Below are positions 1 to 12,345 of a DNA stretch of 64,000 bases, piece after piece; position 1 is the first letter of the stretch, and the number at the start of each line of letters is the position of its first letter. The DNA comes from Petrolisthes cinctipes. Its lineage: Eukaryota > Arthropoda > Malacostraca > Decapoda > Porcellanidae. The notes below the pieces were generated by a model. That model worked only from the letters and a program-made list of their open reading frames with translations, did no database searches and had not been told where the DNA came from. The stretch covers positions 930,001 to 994,000 of the forward strand of contig JAWQEG010000717.1 of assembly GCA_033782935.1 (NCBI GenBank), written 5' to 3'. A program made the translations under genes and the position numbers.

Positions 1-3000
1 TCATTCATTGGGTGGTGGATGTGTGTGTGTCATTACAGTCCTTGGACTGCAAATATCAACAGTCATTTATGGGGTGGTGGTGTCATTACAGTGCTTGGAC
101 TGTATATATCAATAGTCATTCATGGTGTGGTGGGTGTGAGGGTGTTATTAAAGTGCTTGGACTGTAAATATCAAGTCATTCATGGGGTCGTGCATGTGAG
201 GGTGTCATTACAGTGCTTGGACTTAAAATATCAACAGTCATTCATGGGGTTGTGGGTGTGTGTGTGTTATTACAGTGCTTGGATTGTAAATATCAACAGT
301 CATTCATGTGGTGGTAGATGTGTGGGTGTCATAACAGTGCATGAACAGCAAATATCAACAGTCATTCATGGAGATGTGGGTGTGTGGGTGTCATTACACT
401 GATTGGACTGTAAATATCAACAATCATTCATGGGATTGTGGGTGTCATTACAGTGCTTGGATTGTAAATATCAACAGTCATTTATTGGTTGGTTGGTGTG
501 TGTGTCATTACAGTGCTTGGACTGTAAATATCAACTGTCATTTATTGGGTGGTGGGTCTGTAGTTGTCATTACGGTGCTTGGACTGTAAATATCAACCGT
601 CATTTATGGGGTGGTTGGTGTCATTACCGTGCTTTGACTGTAAATATCAACAGTCATTCATGGGTTGGTGGGTGTGTTTGTCATTACAGTGCTTGGACTG
701 TAAATATCAACAGTAATTTATGGGGTGGTGTGTGTGTGTGTGTTATTACAGCGCTTGGACCTTAAATATCAACTGTTATTCATAGTGTAGTGGACTGTAA
801 ATATCAACCATCATTAATGGGGTGGTGGGTATCATTACAGGGCCTTGACTGTAAATATCAACAGTCATTCATCGGGTGGTGGATGTGTGGGTGTCATTAC
901 AGTGCTTGGACTGCATATATCAGCAGTCATTCATTGGTGGTGGGTGTCATTACAGTGCTTGGACTGTATATATTGACAGTCATTTATAGGGATGTGGATG
1001 TGTGGGTGTCATTACAGTGTTTGGACTGTAAATATTAACAGACATTTATGGGGTGGTGTATGTGTGTGTCATTACAATGCTTGGACTGTAAATATCAATA
1101 GTCATTCATAGGGTGGTGGGTGTGAGGGTGTCATTACAATGCTTGGAATGTAAATATCAACAGTCATTCATGGGTTTGTGGTTGTGTGGGTATCATTACC
1201 GTGCTTGGACTGTAACTATCAACAGTAATTCATGGGGTGGTGGGTGTGTTGATGTCATTACAATACTTGGACTGTAAATATCAACAGTCATTCATGGGTT
1301 GGTGGGTGTGTGTGTTATTACAGTGCTTGGACTGTAAATATCAACAGTCATTCAAGGGTTGTGGGGTGTGTGTGTGTGTCATTACAGTGCTTGGACTGTT
1401 AATATATATCAACAGTCATTCATGGGGTGGGGGGTATGTAGGTGTTATGACCGTGCTTGGAACGTAATATAAACTATTATTTATGGGGTGGTGGGTGTCA
1501 TTACCGTGCTTTAACTGTAAATATCAACAGTCATTCATGGGGTGGTGCATGTGTGGGTGTCATTACAGTGCTTGAACTGTAAATATCAACAGTCATTCAT
1601 GGGGTGGTGGGTGTGTGTGTGTTATTACACTTCATTGACTGTAAATATCAACAGTCATTCATGGAGTGGTCGACTGTAAATATCAACCATCATTAATAGG
1701 GTGTTGTGTGTCATTACAGTGCTTTGACTATAAATATCAACAGTCATTCATGGTGTGGTGGATGTGTGGGTGTCATTACAGTGCTTGGACTGCATATATC
1801 AACAGTTATTCATGGGGTGGTGGTTGTGAGGGTGTCATTACAGTGCTTGAACAACAAATATCAATAGTCATTCATAGGGTGGTGGATGTGAGGGTGTCAT
1901 TACAATGCTTGGACTGTAAACATCAACAGTCATTTATGGGGTGGTGGGTGTTAGGGTGTCATTACAGTGCTTGGACTGTAAATATCAACAGTCATGGTGG
2001 GTGTCATTACAGAGCTTGGACTGTAAATATCAACAGTCATTCATAGGGATGTGGATGTGTGGGTGTCATTACAGAGCTTGGACTGTAAATATTAACAGAA
2101 ATTTATGGGGTGGTGGGTGTGTGTGTGTCATTAAAATGCTTGGACTGTAAATATCAACGGTCATTGATGGGGTGGTGGGTGTGTGGGTGTCATTAGAGTA
2201 TTTGGACTGTATTTTCAACAGTCATTCATGGGGTGGTGGTTGTGAGGGTGTCATTACAGTGCTTGAACAACAAATATCAATAGTCATTCATAAGGTGGTG
2301 GAAGTGAGGGTGTCATTACAATGCTTGGACTGTAATCATCAACAGTCATTCATGGGGTGGTGGGTGTTAGGGTGTCATTACTGTGCTTGGACAATAAATA
2401 TCAATAGTCATTCATAGGGTGGTGTGTCTGAGGGTGTCATTACAGTGCTAGGACTGTAAATATCAACAGTCAGTCGTGGGATGGTGGGTGTGTAGGTGTC
2501 ATTACAGTGCTTGGACTGTAAATATCAACATCCATTTATGGGGTGGTGTGTGTCATTACAGTGCTTAAACTGTAAATATCAACAGTCATTCATGGGGTAG
2601 TGGTTGTGAGGGTGTCATTACAGTGCTTGAACAACAAATATCAATAGTCATTTATAGAGTGGTGGATGTGAGGGTGTCATTACAATGCTAGGACTGTAGA
2701 CATCAACAGTCATTCATGGGGTGGTGGGTGTTAGGGTGTCATTACAGTGCTTGGACTGTAAATATCAACAGTCATTCATGGATTGGTGGGTTTGGGGGTG
2801 TCATTACAGTGCTTGGACTGTAAATATCAACAGTCATTAATGGAGTGGTCAGTGTGTGGATGTCATTACAGTGCTTGGATTGTAAATATCAACTGTCTTT
2901 CATGGGGTGGTGTTTGTGTGTGTGTCATTACAGTGCTTGGACTGTTAATATATATCAAAGGTAATTCATTGGGTGGTGTGTGTGGAAGTGTCATTACAGT

Positions 3001-4133
3001 GCTCTGACTGTATATATCAACGATGATTCATGTGGTGGTGGGTGTCATTACAGTGCTTGGACTGTATATATCAACAATCATTCATAGGGTGGTGGGTGTG
3101 TGGGTGTCATTACATTGATTGGACTATGACTATCAACAGTCATTTATGGGGTGGTGGGTGTGTGGGTATCATTACAATGCTTTGACTGTTAATATCAACA
3201 GTCATTGATGGGGTGGTGGGTGAGTGGCTGTCATTACAGTGCTTGAACTGTAGATATCAACAGTCATTTATGGGGTGGTGGGTGTGAGGGTGTCATTACA
3301 GTGTTTGGACTATAAATATCAATAGTCATTCATAGGGTGGTGGGTCTGAGGGTGTCATTACAGTGCATGGACTGTAAATGTCAACAGTCAGTCATGGGAT
3401 AGTGGGTGTGTAGGTGTCATTACAGTGCTTGGACTGTAAATATCAACATCCATTTATGGGATGGTAGGTGTCATTACAGTGCTTGGACTGTAAATATCAA
3501 CAGTCATTCATGGGGTGGTGGATATGTATGTGTCATTACAGTGCTTGGACATCAAATGTTAACAGTCAATCATGGGGTGGTGGGTGTGTGGGTGTCATTA
3601 CACTGCTTGGACTGTAAATATAAAGAGTCAGTCATGGGGTGGTTGGTGTGTGTGTGTCATTACAGTGCTTGGACTGTAAGTATCAACAGTTACTCATGGG
3701 GTGTTGGGAGTGTGGGTGTCATTACAGTGATTGGACTGTAAATATCAACAGTCATTCATGGGGTTGTGGATGTGTGGGTGTCATTACAGTGCCTAGACTG
3801 CAAATATCAACAGTCATTAATGGGGTGGTGGTTGTCATTACAGTGTTTGGATTGTAAATATCAACAGTCATTCATTGTTTGGTTGGCGTGTGGGTGTCAT
3901 TACAGTGCTTGGACTGTAAATATCAACTGTCATTCCTGAAGTTTGTGGGTGCCATTACAGTTCTTGGACTAAAAATATCAACAGTCATTCATTGGGTGGT
4001 GTGTGTGTGTGTTATTACAGTGCATGGACTGTAAATATTAATAGTCATTCATGGGGTGGTGGACTGTAAATATCAACCATCATTAATGGGGTATTGGGTG
4101 TCATTACATTGCTTTGGCTGTAAATATTACTAG
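1..4133. repeat. Higher-order repeat copy 1 (window edge is its left limit)
   Basis: 4133 bp from the window start to the next occurrence of the same landmark (TCATTCATTGGGTGGTGGAT followed by a CAGTCCTTGG variant monomer). It includes two monomers (about 1164-1287) that copy 2 lacks, and a 5-nt shortening near 170 where copies 2 and 3 have the full CAACAGTCATT. The array probably extends left of the window. Confidence 0.9.
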
Positions 4134-7100
4134 TCATTCATTGGGTGGTGGATGTGTGGGTGTCATTACAGTCCTTGGACTGCAAATATCAACAGTCATT
4201 TATGGGGTGGTGGTGTCATTACAGTGCTTGGACTGTATATATCAATAGTCATTCATGGTGTGGTGGGTGTGAGGGTGTTATTAAAGTGCTTGGACTGTAA
4301 ATATCAACAGTCATTCATGGGGTCGTGCATGTGAGGGTGTCATTACAGTGCTTGGACTTAAAATATCAACAGTCATTCATGGGGTTGTGGGTGTGTGTGT
4401 GTTATTACAGTGCTTGGATTGTAAATATCAACAGTCATTCATGTGGTGGTAGATGTGTGGGTGTCATAACAGTGCTTGAACAGCAAATATCAACAGTCAT
4501 TCATGGAGATGTGGGTGTGTGGGTGTCATTACACTGATTGGACTGTAAATATCAACAGTCATTCATGGGATTGTGGGTGTCATTACAGTGCTTGGATTGT
4601 AAATATCAACAGTCATTTATTGGTTGGTTGGTGTGTGTGTCATTACAGTGCTTGGACTGTAAATATCAACTGTCATTTATGGGGTGGTGGGTCTGTAGTT
4701 GTCATTACGGTGCTTGGACTGTAATTATCAACCGTCATTTATGGGGTGGTTGGTGTCATTACCGTGCTTTGACTGTAAATATCAACAGTCATTCATGGGT
4801 TGGTGGGTGTGTTTGTCATTACAGTGCTTGGACTGTAAATATCAACAGTCATTTATGGGGTGGTGTGTGTGTGTGTTATTACAGTGCTTGGACCTTAAAT
4901 ATCAACTGTTATTCATAGTGTAGTGGACTGTAAATATCAACCATCATTAATGGGGTGGTGGGTATCATTACAGGGCCTTGACTGTAAATATCAACAGTCA
5001 TTCATCGGGTGGTGGATGTGTGGGTGTCATTACAGTGCTTGGACTGCATATATCAGCAGTCATTCATTGGTGGTGGGTGTCATTACAGTGCTTGGACTGT
5101 ACATATTGACAGTCATTTATAGGGATGTGGATGTGTGGGTGTCATTACAGTGTTTGGACTGTAAATATTAACAGACATTTATGGGGTGGTGGGTGTGTGT
5201 GTCATTACAATGCTTGGACTGTAAATATCAATAGTCATTCATAGGGTGGTGGGTGTGAGGGTGTCATTACAATGCTTGGAATGTAAATATCAACAGTCAT
5301 TCATGGGTTGGTGGGTGTGTGTGTTATTACAGTGCTTGGACTGTAAATATCAACAGTCATTCAAGGGTTGTGGGGTGTGTGTGTGTGTCATTACAGTGCT
5401 TGGACTGTAAATATATATCAACAGTCATTCATGGGGTGGGGGGTATGTAGGTGTTATAACCGTGCTTGGAACGTAATATAAACTATTATTTATGGGGTGG
5501 TGGGTGTCATTACCGTGCTTTAACTGTAAATATCAACAGTCATTCATGGGGTGGTGCATGTGTGGGTGTCATTACAGTGCTTGGACTGTAAATATCAACA
5601 GTCATTCATGGGGTGGTGGGTGTGTGTGTGTTATTACACTTCATTGACTGTAAATATCAACAGTCATTCATGGAGTGGTCGACTGTAAATATCAACCATC
5701 ATTAATAGGGTGTTGTGTGTCATTACAGTGCTTTGACTATAAATATCAACAGTCATTCATGGGGTGGTGGATGTGTGGGTGTCATTACAGTGCTTGGACT
5801 GCATATATCAACAGTTATTCATGGGGTGGTGGTTGTGAGGGTGTCATTACAGTGCTTGAACAACAAATATCAATAGTCATTCATAGGGTGGTGGATGTGA
5901 GGGTGTCATTACAATGCTTGGACTGTAAACATCAACAGTCATTTATGGGGTGGTGGGTGTTAGGGTGTCATTACAGTGCTTGGACTGTAAATATCAACAG
6001 TCATGGTGGGTGTCATTACAGAGCTTGGACTGCAAATATCAACAGTCATTCATAGGGATGTGGATGTGTGGGTGTCATTACAGAGCTTGGACTGTAAATA
6101 TTAACAGAAATTTATGGGGTGGTGGGTGTGTGTGTGTCATTAAAATGCTTGGACTGTAAATATCAACGGTCATTGATGGGGTGGTGGGTGTGTGGGTGTC
6201 ATTACAGTATTTGGACTGTATTTTCAACAGTCATTCATGGGGTGGTGGTTGTGAGGGTGTCATTACAGTTCTTGAACAACAAATATCAATAGTCATTCAT
6301 AGGGTGGTGGAAGTGAGGGTGTCATTACAATGCTTGGACTGTAATCATCAACAGTCATTCATGGGGTGGTGGGTGTTAGGGTGTCATTACTGTGCTTGGA
6401 CAATTAATATCAATAGTCATTCATAGGGTGGTGTGTCTGAGGGTGTCATTACAGTGCTAGGACTGTAAATATCAACAGTCAGTCGTGGGATGGTGGGTGT
6501 GTAGGTGTCATTACAGTGCTTGGACTGTAAATATCAACATCCATTTATGGGGTGGTGTGTGTCATTACAGTGCTTAAACTGTAAATATCAACAGTCATTC
6601 ATGGGGTGGTGGTTGTGAGGGTGTCATTACAGTGCTTGAACAACAAATATCAATAGTCATTTATAGGGTGGTGGATGTGAGGGTGTCATTACAATGCTAG
6701 GACTGTAGACATCAACAGTCATTCATGGGGTGGTGGGTGTTAGGGTGTCATTACAGTGCTTGGACTGTAAATATCAACAGTCATTCATGGATTGGTGGGT
6801 TTGGGGGTGTCATTACAGTGCTTGGACTGTAAATATCAACAGTCATTAATGGAGTGGTCAGTGTGTGGATGTCATTACAGTGCTTGGATTGTAAATATCA
6901 ACTGTCTTTCATGGGGTGGTGTTTGTGTGTGTGTCATTACAGTGCTTGGACTGTTAATATATATCAAAGGTAATTCATTGGGTGGTGTGTGTGGAAGTGT
7001 CATTACAGTGCTCTGACTGTATATATCAACGATGATTCATGTGGTGGTGGGTGCCATTACAGTGCTTGAACTGTATATATCAACAATCATTCATAGGGTG

Positions 7101-8142
7101 GTGGGTGTGTGGGTGTCATTACATTGCTTGGAATATGACTATCAACAGTCATTTATGGGGTGGTGGGTGTGTGGGTATCATTACAATGCTTTGACTGTTA
7201 ATATCAACAGTCATTGATGGGGTGGTGGGTGAGTGGCTGTCATTACAGTACTTGGACTGTAGATATCAACAGTCATTTATGGGGTGGTGGGTGTGAGGGT
7301 GTCATTACAGTGTTTGGACTATAAATATCAATAGTCATTCATAGGGTGGTGGGTCTGAGGGTGTCATTACAGTGCATGGACTGTAAATGTCAACAGTCAG
7401 TCATGGGATAGTGGGTGTGTAGGTGTCATTACAGTGCTTGGACTGTAAATATCAACATCCATTTATGGGATGGTAGGTGTCATTACAGTGCTTGGACTGT
7501 AAATATCAATAGTCATTCATGGGGTGGTGGATATGTATGTGCCATTACAGTGCTTGGACATCAAATGTTAACAGTCAATCATGGGGTGGTGGGTGAGTGG
7601 GTGTCATTACACTGCTTGGACTGTAAATATAAAGAGTCAGTCATGGCGTGGTTGGTGTGTGTGTGTCATTACAGTGCTTGGACTGTAAGTATCAACAGTT
7701 ACTCATGGGGTGTTGGGAGTGTGGGTGTCATTACAGTGATTGGACTGTAAATATCAACAGTCATTCATGGGGTTGTGGATGTGTGGGTGTCATTACAGTG
7801 CCTAGACTGCAAATATCAACAGTCATTAATGGGGTGGTGGTTGTCATTACAGTGCTTGGATTGTAAATATCAACAGTCATTCATTGTTTGGTTGGTGTGT
7901 GGGTGTCATTACAGTGCTTGGACTGTAAATATCAACTGTCATTCCTGAAGTTTGTGGGTGCCATTACAGTTCTTGGACTATAAATATCAACAGTCATTCA
8001 TTGGGTGGTGTGTGTGTGTGTTATTACTGTGCATGGACTGTAAATATTAATAGTCATTCATGGGGTGGTGGACTGTAAATATCAACCATCATTAATGGGG
8101 TATTGGGTGTCATTACATTGCTTTGGCTGCAAATATTAATAG
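4134..8142. repeat. Higher-order repeat copy 2 (4009 bp)
   Basis: Same monomer order as copy 1, with scattered substitutions. It lacks a 124-bp block, exactly two 62-bp monomers, next to position 5305. Copies 1 and 3 both keep that block, so the loss is specific to this copy. Confidence 0.9.
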
Positions 8143-9470
8143 TCATTCATTGGATGGTGGATGTGTGGGTGTCATTACAGTCCTTGGACTGCAAATATCA
8201 ACAGTCATTTATGGGGTGGTGGTGTCATTACAGTGCTTGGACTGTATATATCAATAGTCATTCATGGTGTGGTGGGTGTGAGGGTGTTATTAAAGTGCTT
8301 GGACTGTAAATATCAACAGTCATTCATGGGATCGTGCATGTGAGGGTGTCATTACAGTGCTTGGACTTAAAATATCAACAGTCATTCATGGGGTTGTGGG
8401 TGTGTGTGTGTTATTACAGTGCTTGGATTGTAAATATCAACAGTCATTCATGTGGTGGTAGATGTGTGGGTGTCATAACAGTGCTTGAACAGCAAATATC
8501 AACAGTCATTCATGGAGATGTGGGTGTGTGGGTGTCATTACACTGATTGGACTGTAAATATCAACAGTCATTCATGGGATTGTGGGTGTCATTACAGTGC
8601 TTGGATTGTAAATATCAACAGTCATTTATTGGTTGGTTGGTGTGTGTGTCATTACAGTGCTTGGACTGTAAATATCAACTGTCATTTATGGGGTGGTGGG
8701 TCTGTAGTTGTCATTACGGTGCTTGGACTGTAAATATCAACCGTCATTTATGGGGTGGTTGGTGTCATTACCGTGCTTTGACTGTAAATATCAACAGTCA
8801 TTCATGGGTTGGTGGGTGTGTTTGTCATTACAGTGCTTGGACTGTAAATATCAACAGTCATTTATGGGGTGGTGTGTGTGTGTGTGTTATTACAGTGCTT
8901 GGACCTTAAATATCAACTGTTATTCATAGTGTAGTGGACTGTAAATATCAACCATCATTAATGGGGTGGTGGGTATCATTACAGGGCCTTGACTGTAAAT
9001 ATCAACAGTCATTCATCGGGTGGTGGATGTGTGGGTGTCATTACAGTGCTTGGACTGCATATATCAGCAGTCATTCATTGGTGGTGGGTGTCATTACAGT
9101 GCTTGGACTGTACATATTGACAGTCATTTATAGGGATGTGGATGTGTGGGTGTCATTACAGTGTTTGGACTGTAAATATTAACAGACATTTATGGGGTGG
9201 TGGGTGTGTGTGTCATTACAATGCTTGGACTGTAAATATCAATAGTCATTCATAGGGTGGTGGGTGTGAGGGTGTCATTACAATGCTTGGAATGTAAATA
9301 TCAACAGTCATTCATGGGGTGGTGGTTGTGTGGGTGTCATTACCGTGCTTGGACTGTAACTATCAACAGTAATTCATGGGGTGGTGGGTGTGTTGATGTC
9401 ATTACAATACTTGGACTGTAAATATCAACAGTCATTGATGGGGTGGTGGCTGTGTGGGTGTCATTACAGT
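8143..9470. repeat. Higher-order repeat copy 3, truncated
   Basis: The first 1.33 kb of the HOR, including the two monomers missing from copy 2 (about 9310-9433). It ends mid-monomer in a GTGTCATTACAGT core, directly against the TG of an LTR. Confidence 0.9.
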
Positions 9471-9740
9471 TGCATCCGCGGCTGATCACGTTCGCGATAC
9501 ATGATACACCTATGGTAGTGGAACATACCGTTAGGCCAAAGCAGTTCAAGCTAGTTTCATTAGACACAACATCCTTTGAAAAGTGCTGAGTAGCAGCGTG
9601 AGGGAATCTTCCATGCTGAGCTACTGATTGCTAGATTCACTCTGTAATTATCTATATATTAATCTCTCTACTATAATCAACTCCGTATTGTCATCTTGTA
9701 TGTAGAGAAAGGGACAATATATATTTACTCACTTTATTTT

Positions 9741-9748
9741 TATATAAA
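9741..9748 (+). promoter_or_regulatory. Putative LTR TATA box
   Basis: TATATAAA in the 5' LTR; the equivalent sequence in the 3' LTR is at about 22689-22696. In the 5' copy a transposon begins 11 bp downstream. This is inference from sequence alone; no transcription start is known. Confidence 0.4.
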
Positions 9749-10251
9749 CTCATATCTACTATCCGTTTCAGCGCCGGACAGACGGTGTTTTTCGCAAATA
9801 TCTCCTAAACGAATCGTTGTATCAAGATAATATTTCAACACACTATCTTTAACATCCGGGCGTAATTTATGGCTGACATACCATATTCCTATATGTGTTA
9901 TGCGAGGAGTTTACTCGTGAAAAATAGCACAAAGCTGGCCAGTCATATCGACGCATTCGAAGGAAAGTGTGGCCCCCCCAACACCCTCCCAAACCATTCC
10001 TAACCCCAACTACATCCCCCCCTTTTCACCCCTCCCTCCTCCTCTTCTCCCCCTAGCTCCTCGCCTCCCTCATCACTCGTGTCCCTCCCTATTTCTTCCA
10101 TCACTGTATTATATATTAGAATGTTATGTAGATGTATATGTATAGATATGATTATTAACTAAGAGTATGGTGCAGTACAATTCTATAGAGGCAAGACGTA
10201 TTTCACTTTGATAATTACTGTACAACAGCATGTTTACATACATGTAGTATG

Positions 10252-10335
10252 TAGAAGGTCCATGTTTGTAGTCCTTATGGTCAACCATGCAAGTGAACAC
10301 GATGTAATGGCATTACCTGTGGTCTGGACCTTCTA
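10252..10335. repeat. 11-bp inverted repeat inside the TIR transposon
   Basis: TAGAAGGTCCA at 10252-10262 is mirrored by TGGACCTTCTA at 10325-10335, giving a possible hairpin or a remnant of a small nested element. No target duplication is evident. Confidence 0.4.
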
Positions 10336-10447
10336 GGAAAAGTTATTAGATTTTGTGTACCTATTCATTATAAAATGTCAACTTGGTCCAGTTAATATAA
10401 TGTTATTTTGTTGACTTGTCCCTTTTATATTTATATTATCACCAAAT

Positions 10448-10590
<143 letters not shown>

Positions 10591-11931
10591 GTGTAGGATT
10601 TAATGATGCAAACATGATAAAACAAAATTTATTCACAATCACTGTCAAGGAAAACGTCATCGTCTTCATCATCACTGGCTTTCACGTTTGTACAATGTGG
10701 CAAGACGAAGAACAAACGCTGTCCTGCATCCACGGGGGCAAATGGACAACATTGTTGCTAATAGGTGTGCCTCGGCAGTCAATGATTTCTACCCTGTCAC
10801 TACTTGAGTCATAGCCTCGGACTCGGGGGTACCTCATACCTCAGAGAGAGGGGGAGGGGATACAGGAGACTGAATATTCAATTAAGGCATAAATTGGTTA
10901 TTTAAAAAGGTAAAGAACACATGAAGCAACCATGAACGATTATATTTGGTTGCCCAAAACCAAAATTAATAATTTTTCTGGTGGCCTTAGACACGTGGGT
11001 TATTATCCGGCCATTAACAACGGGATTAGCTATTGCTTTAATGGTCATTTGACCCACTCTGGTTTTCATGTCCACACACAACGGTAACTGTATTAAACAA
11101 TATTACTAATGAACGATACGTATATACATACTGTCATAAAAAAAATAAAAAATGGAAGGTGGATGGTGAAGAGTGAAACGGGGAGGGGGATAATGTGATA
11201 TTGGGGTAGGGAAGGAAGGAATGGTGTGGGGGGATTTCGGGGTGTTGGTGGAGGGGTTACACGAGTACCCCACACTCGTCCGATTCTCTATAACGCCTTA
11301 GATATGATGACTGGATTAGGCTTAATATCACTCAGTAAACTCCTAACATAACACATATAGTAATATGGTATGTCAGCCATAAATTACGCCCGGGTGTTAT
11401 AGACAGTGTGCTGAAATATTATATTGATACAACGATTCGTTTAAGAGATATTTACGAAAAACACCGTCTGTCCGGCGCTGAAACGTATAGTAACTTATCC
11501 ATATTTCATATGTAAGCTTAGCATTGTAAATAGCATCATCGACAACCTGTCATCTAAGAAAGGGTGTGGCAGTGTAAACCACGAGCGGGGACTACCAGAG
11601 AGAGAAGGCGCATTACACGCCCTGCCTTGGCTACAACAGGTTCACCTCCTACCCTATATTAGAGAGACACGAGTTGCCTGTATAACCTGTAACCTATACA
11701 TAATATATTCAGTAAATAGAGACAAGTCCACAAGTTTACTCTAAACCTTGAGTAACTAACTTAGTTCCCCAGGAAGACTAGAGTGGTAGTTCAGAGCAAC
11801 GGTAAGTTGGCTGAAACCAGAGGTCTACATCGGCGTAGTAAGTAATACTAGCCCGAGAGTAAGTGAGAGTTTCCAGCAGGTGTTTCCGAGAGAAGCTGTT
11901 GCTGAGCTTGGACGACCCCACGAGTACATAA

Positions 11932-11946
11932 TGGTGGCAGCGGTGG
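11932..11946 (+). promoter_or_regulatory. Primer binding site, complementary to tRNA-Leu
   Basis: TGGTGGCAGCGGTGG starts 3 nt after the 5' LTR. Its complement, ending GCTGCCACCA, matches the 3' acceptor end of metazoan tRNA-Leu (AAG/TAG type) over 15 nt. Position and length are as expected for minus-strand priming. Confidence 0.85.
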
Positions 11947-12336
11947 AACACGTAACATTCACAGTGTCCTGTATTAATTCTATATTCCAAACAGGATACT
12001 TGTGTACGTGGGGGCGGCTTGGGCGTTTTTCCTCGTTGGTAACACTGATGGACCGAGAGCGAGCCAGAGCGATACCAGCTGGGGGTTGCCAGCTAATGGT
12101 GGCTGTATAACCTAACCTACTTTAATCAGGCATTTTTCCCTGTGTGCTTTTCCCAGGGAAAAAGAGGAATTGTCTGTTGTGGGTATCTCATCTGGGAAGG
12201 AACAAGGACGGACTTAGGAGGGTGAACCAGAAGAGTGAACGGGAGCTGTGAGAGGAACGACTGGCCAGCGTTTACTCTTGGGGTGTGTGGCATCTACACA
12301 TTCCTTTACTACATGTGCTGAGCATCTCTGTAATCT
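11947..12336 (+). other. Retrotransposon leader, first part
   Basis: Non-coding leader between the primer site and the antisense pol insert. Frames are short. The 3' part (12193-12345) is duplicated at 14775-14927 on the far side of the insert. Confidence 0.7.
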
Positions 12337-12345
12337 TCAATTTCT
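12193..12345 (+). repeat. Leader direct duplication, left copy
   Basis: 153 bp matching 14775-14927 with only a few differences (offset 2582). It flanks the antisense pol segment, which replaces the sequence between the two copies. Confidence 0.93.

Larger units (their letters stand above)
1..9470. repeat. Minisatellite array with 4-kb higher-order repeat
   Basis: Tandem monomers of about 47-62 bp, each built on a core like GTCATTACAGTGCTTGGACT followed by TGTAAATATCAACAGTCATT and a G/T-rich spacer of variable length (GGGGTGGTGGGTGTGTGGGT). Neighbouring monomers differ clearly from each other, but blocks about 4 kb apart are nearly identical, so this is a higher-order repeat (HOR). Copies start at 1, 4134 and 8143. 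The short open frames here repeat with the array, consist of the same few peptides, and show no sign of being genes. The array stops abruptly at 9470, where an LTR begins. Confidence 0.97.

Noticed and set aside
19..9182. Many open frames of 60-127 codons (VSLQCLDCKYQQSF-type peptides)
   Set aside because: They repeat with the satellite monomer, occur in overlapping phases and have no domain or start context; artefacts of a repeat with few stops.
1..9470. CRISPR-like regularly spaced repeats
   Set aside because: Spacers are themselves repeats, unit lengths vary, and the surrounding sequence is plainly eukaryotic.
11932..11946. tRNA gene suggested by tRNA-Leu similarity
   Set aside because: Only 15 nt complementary to a tRNA 3' end; it is a primer binding site, not a tRNA gene.
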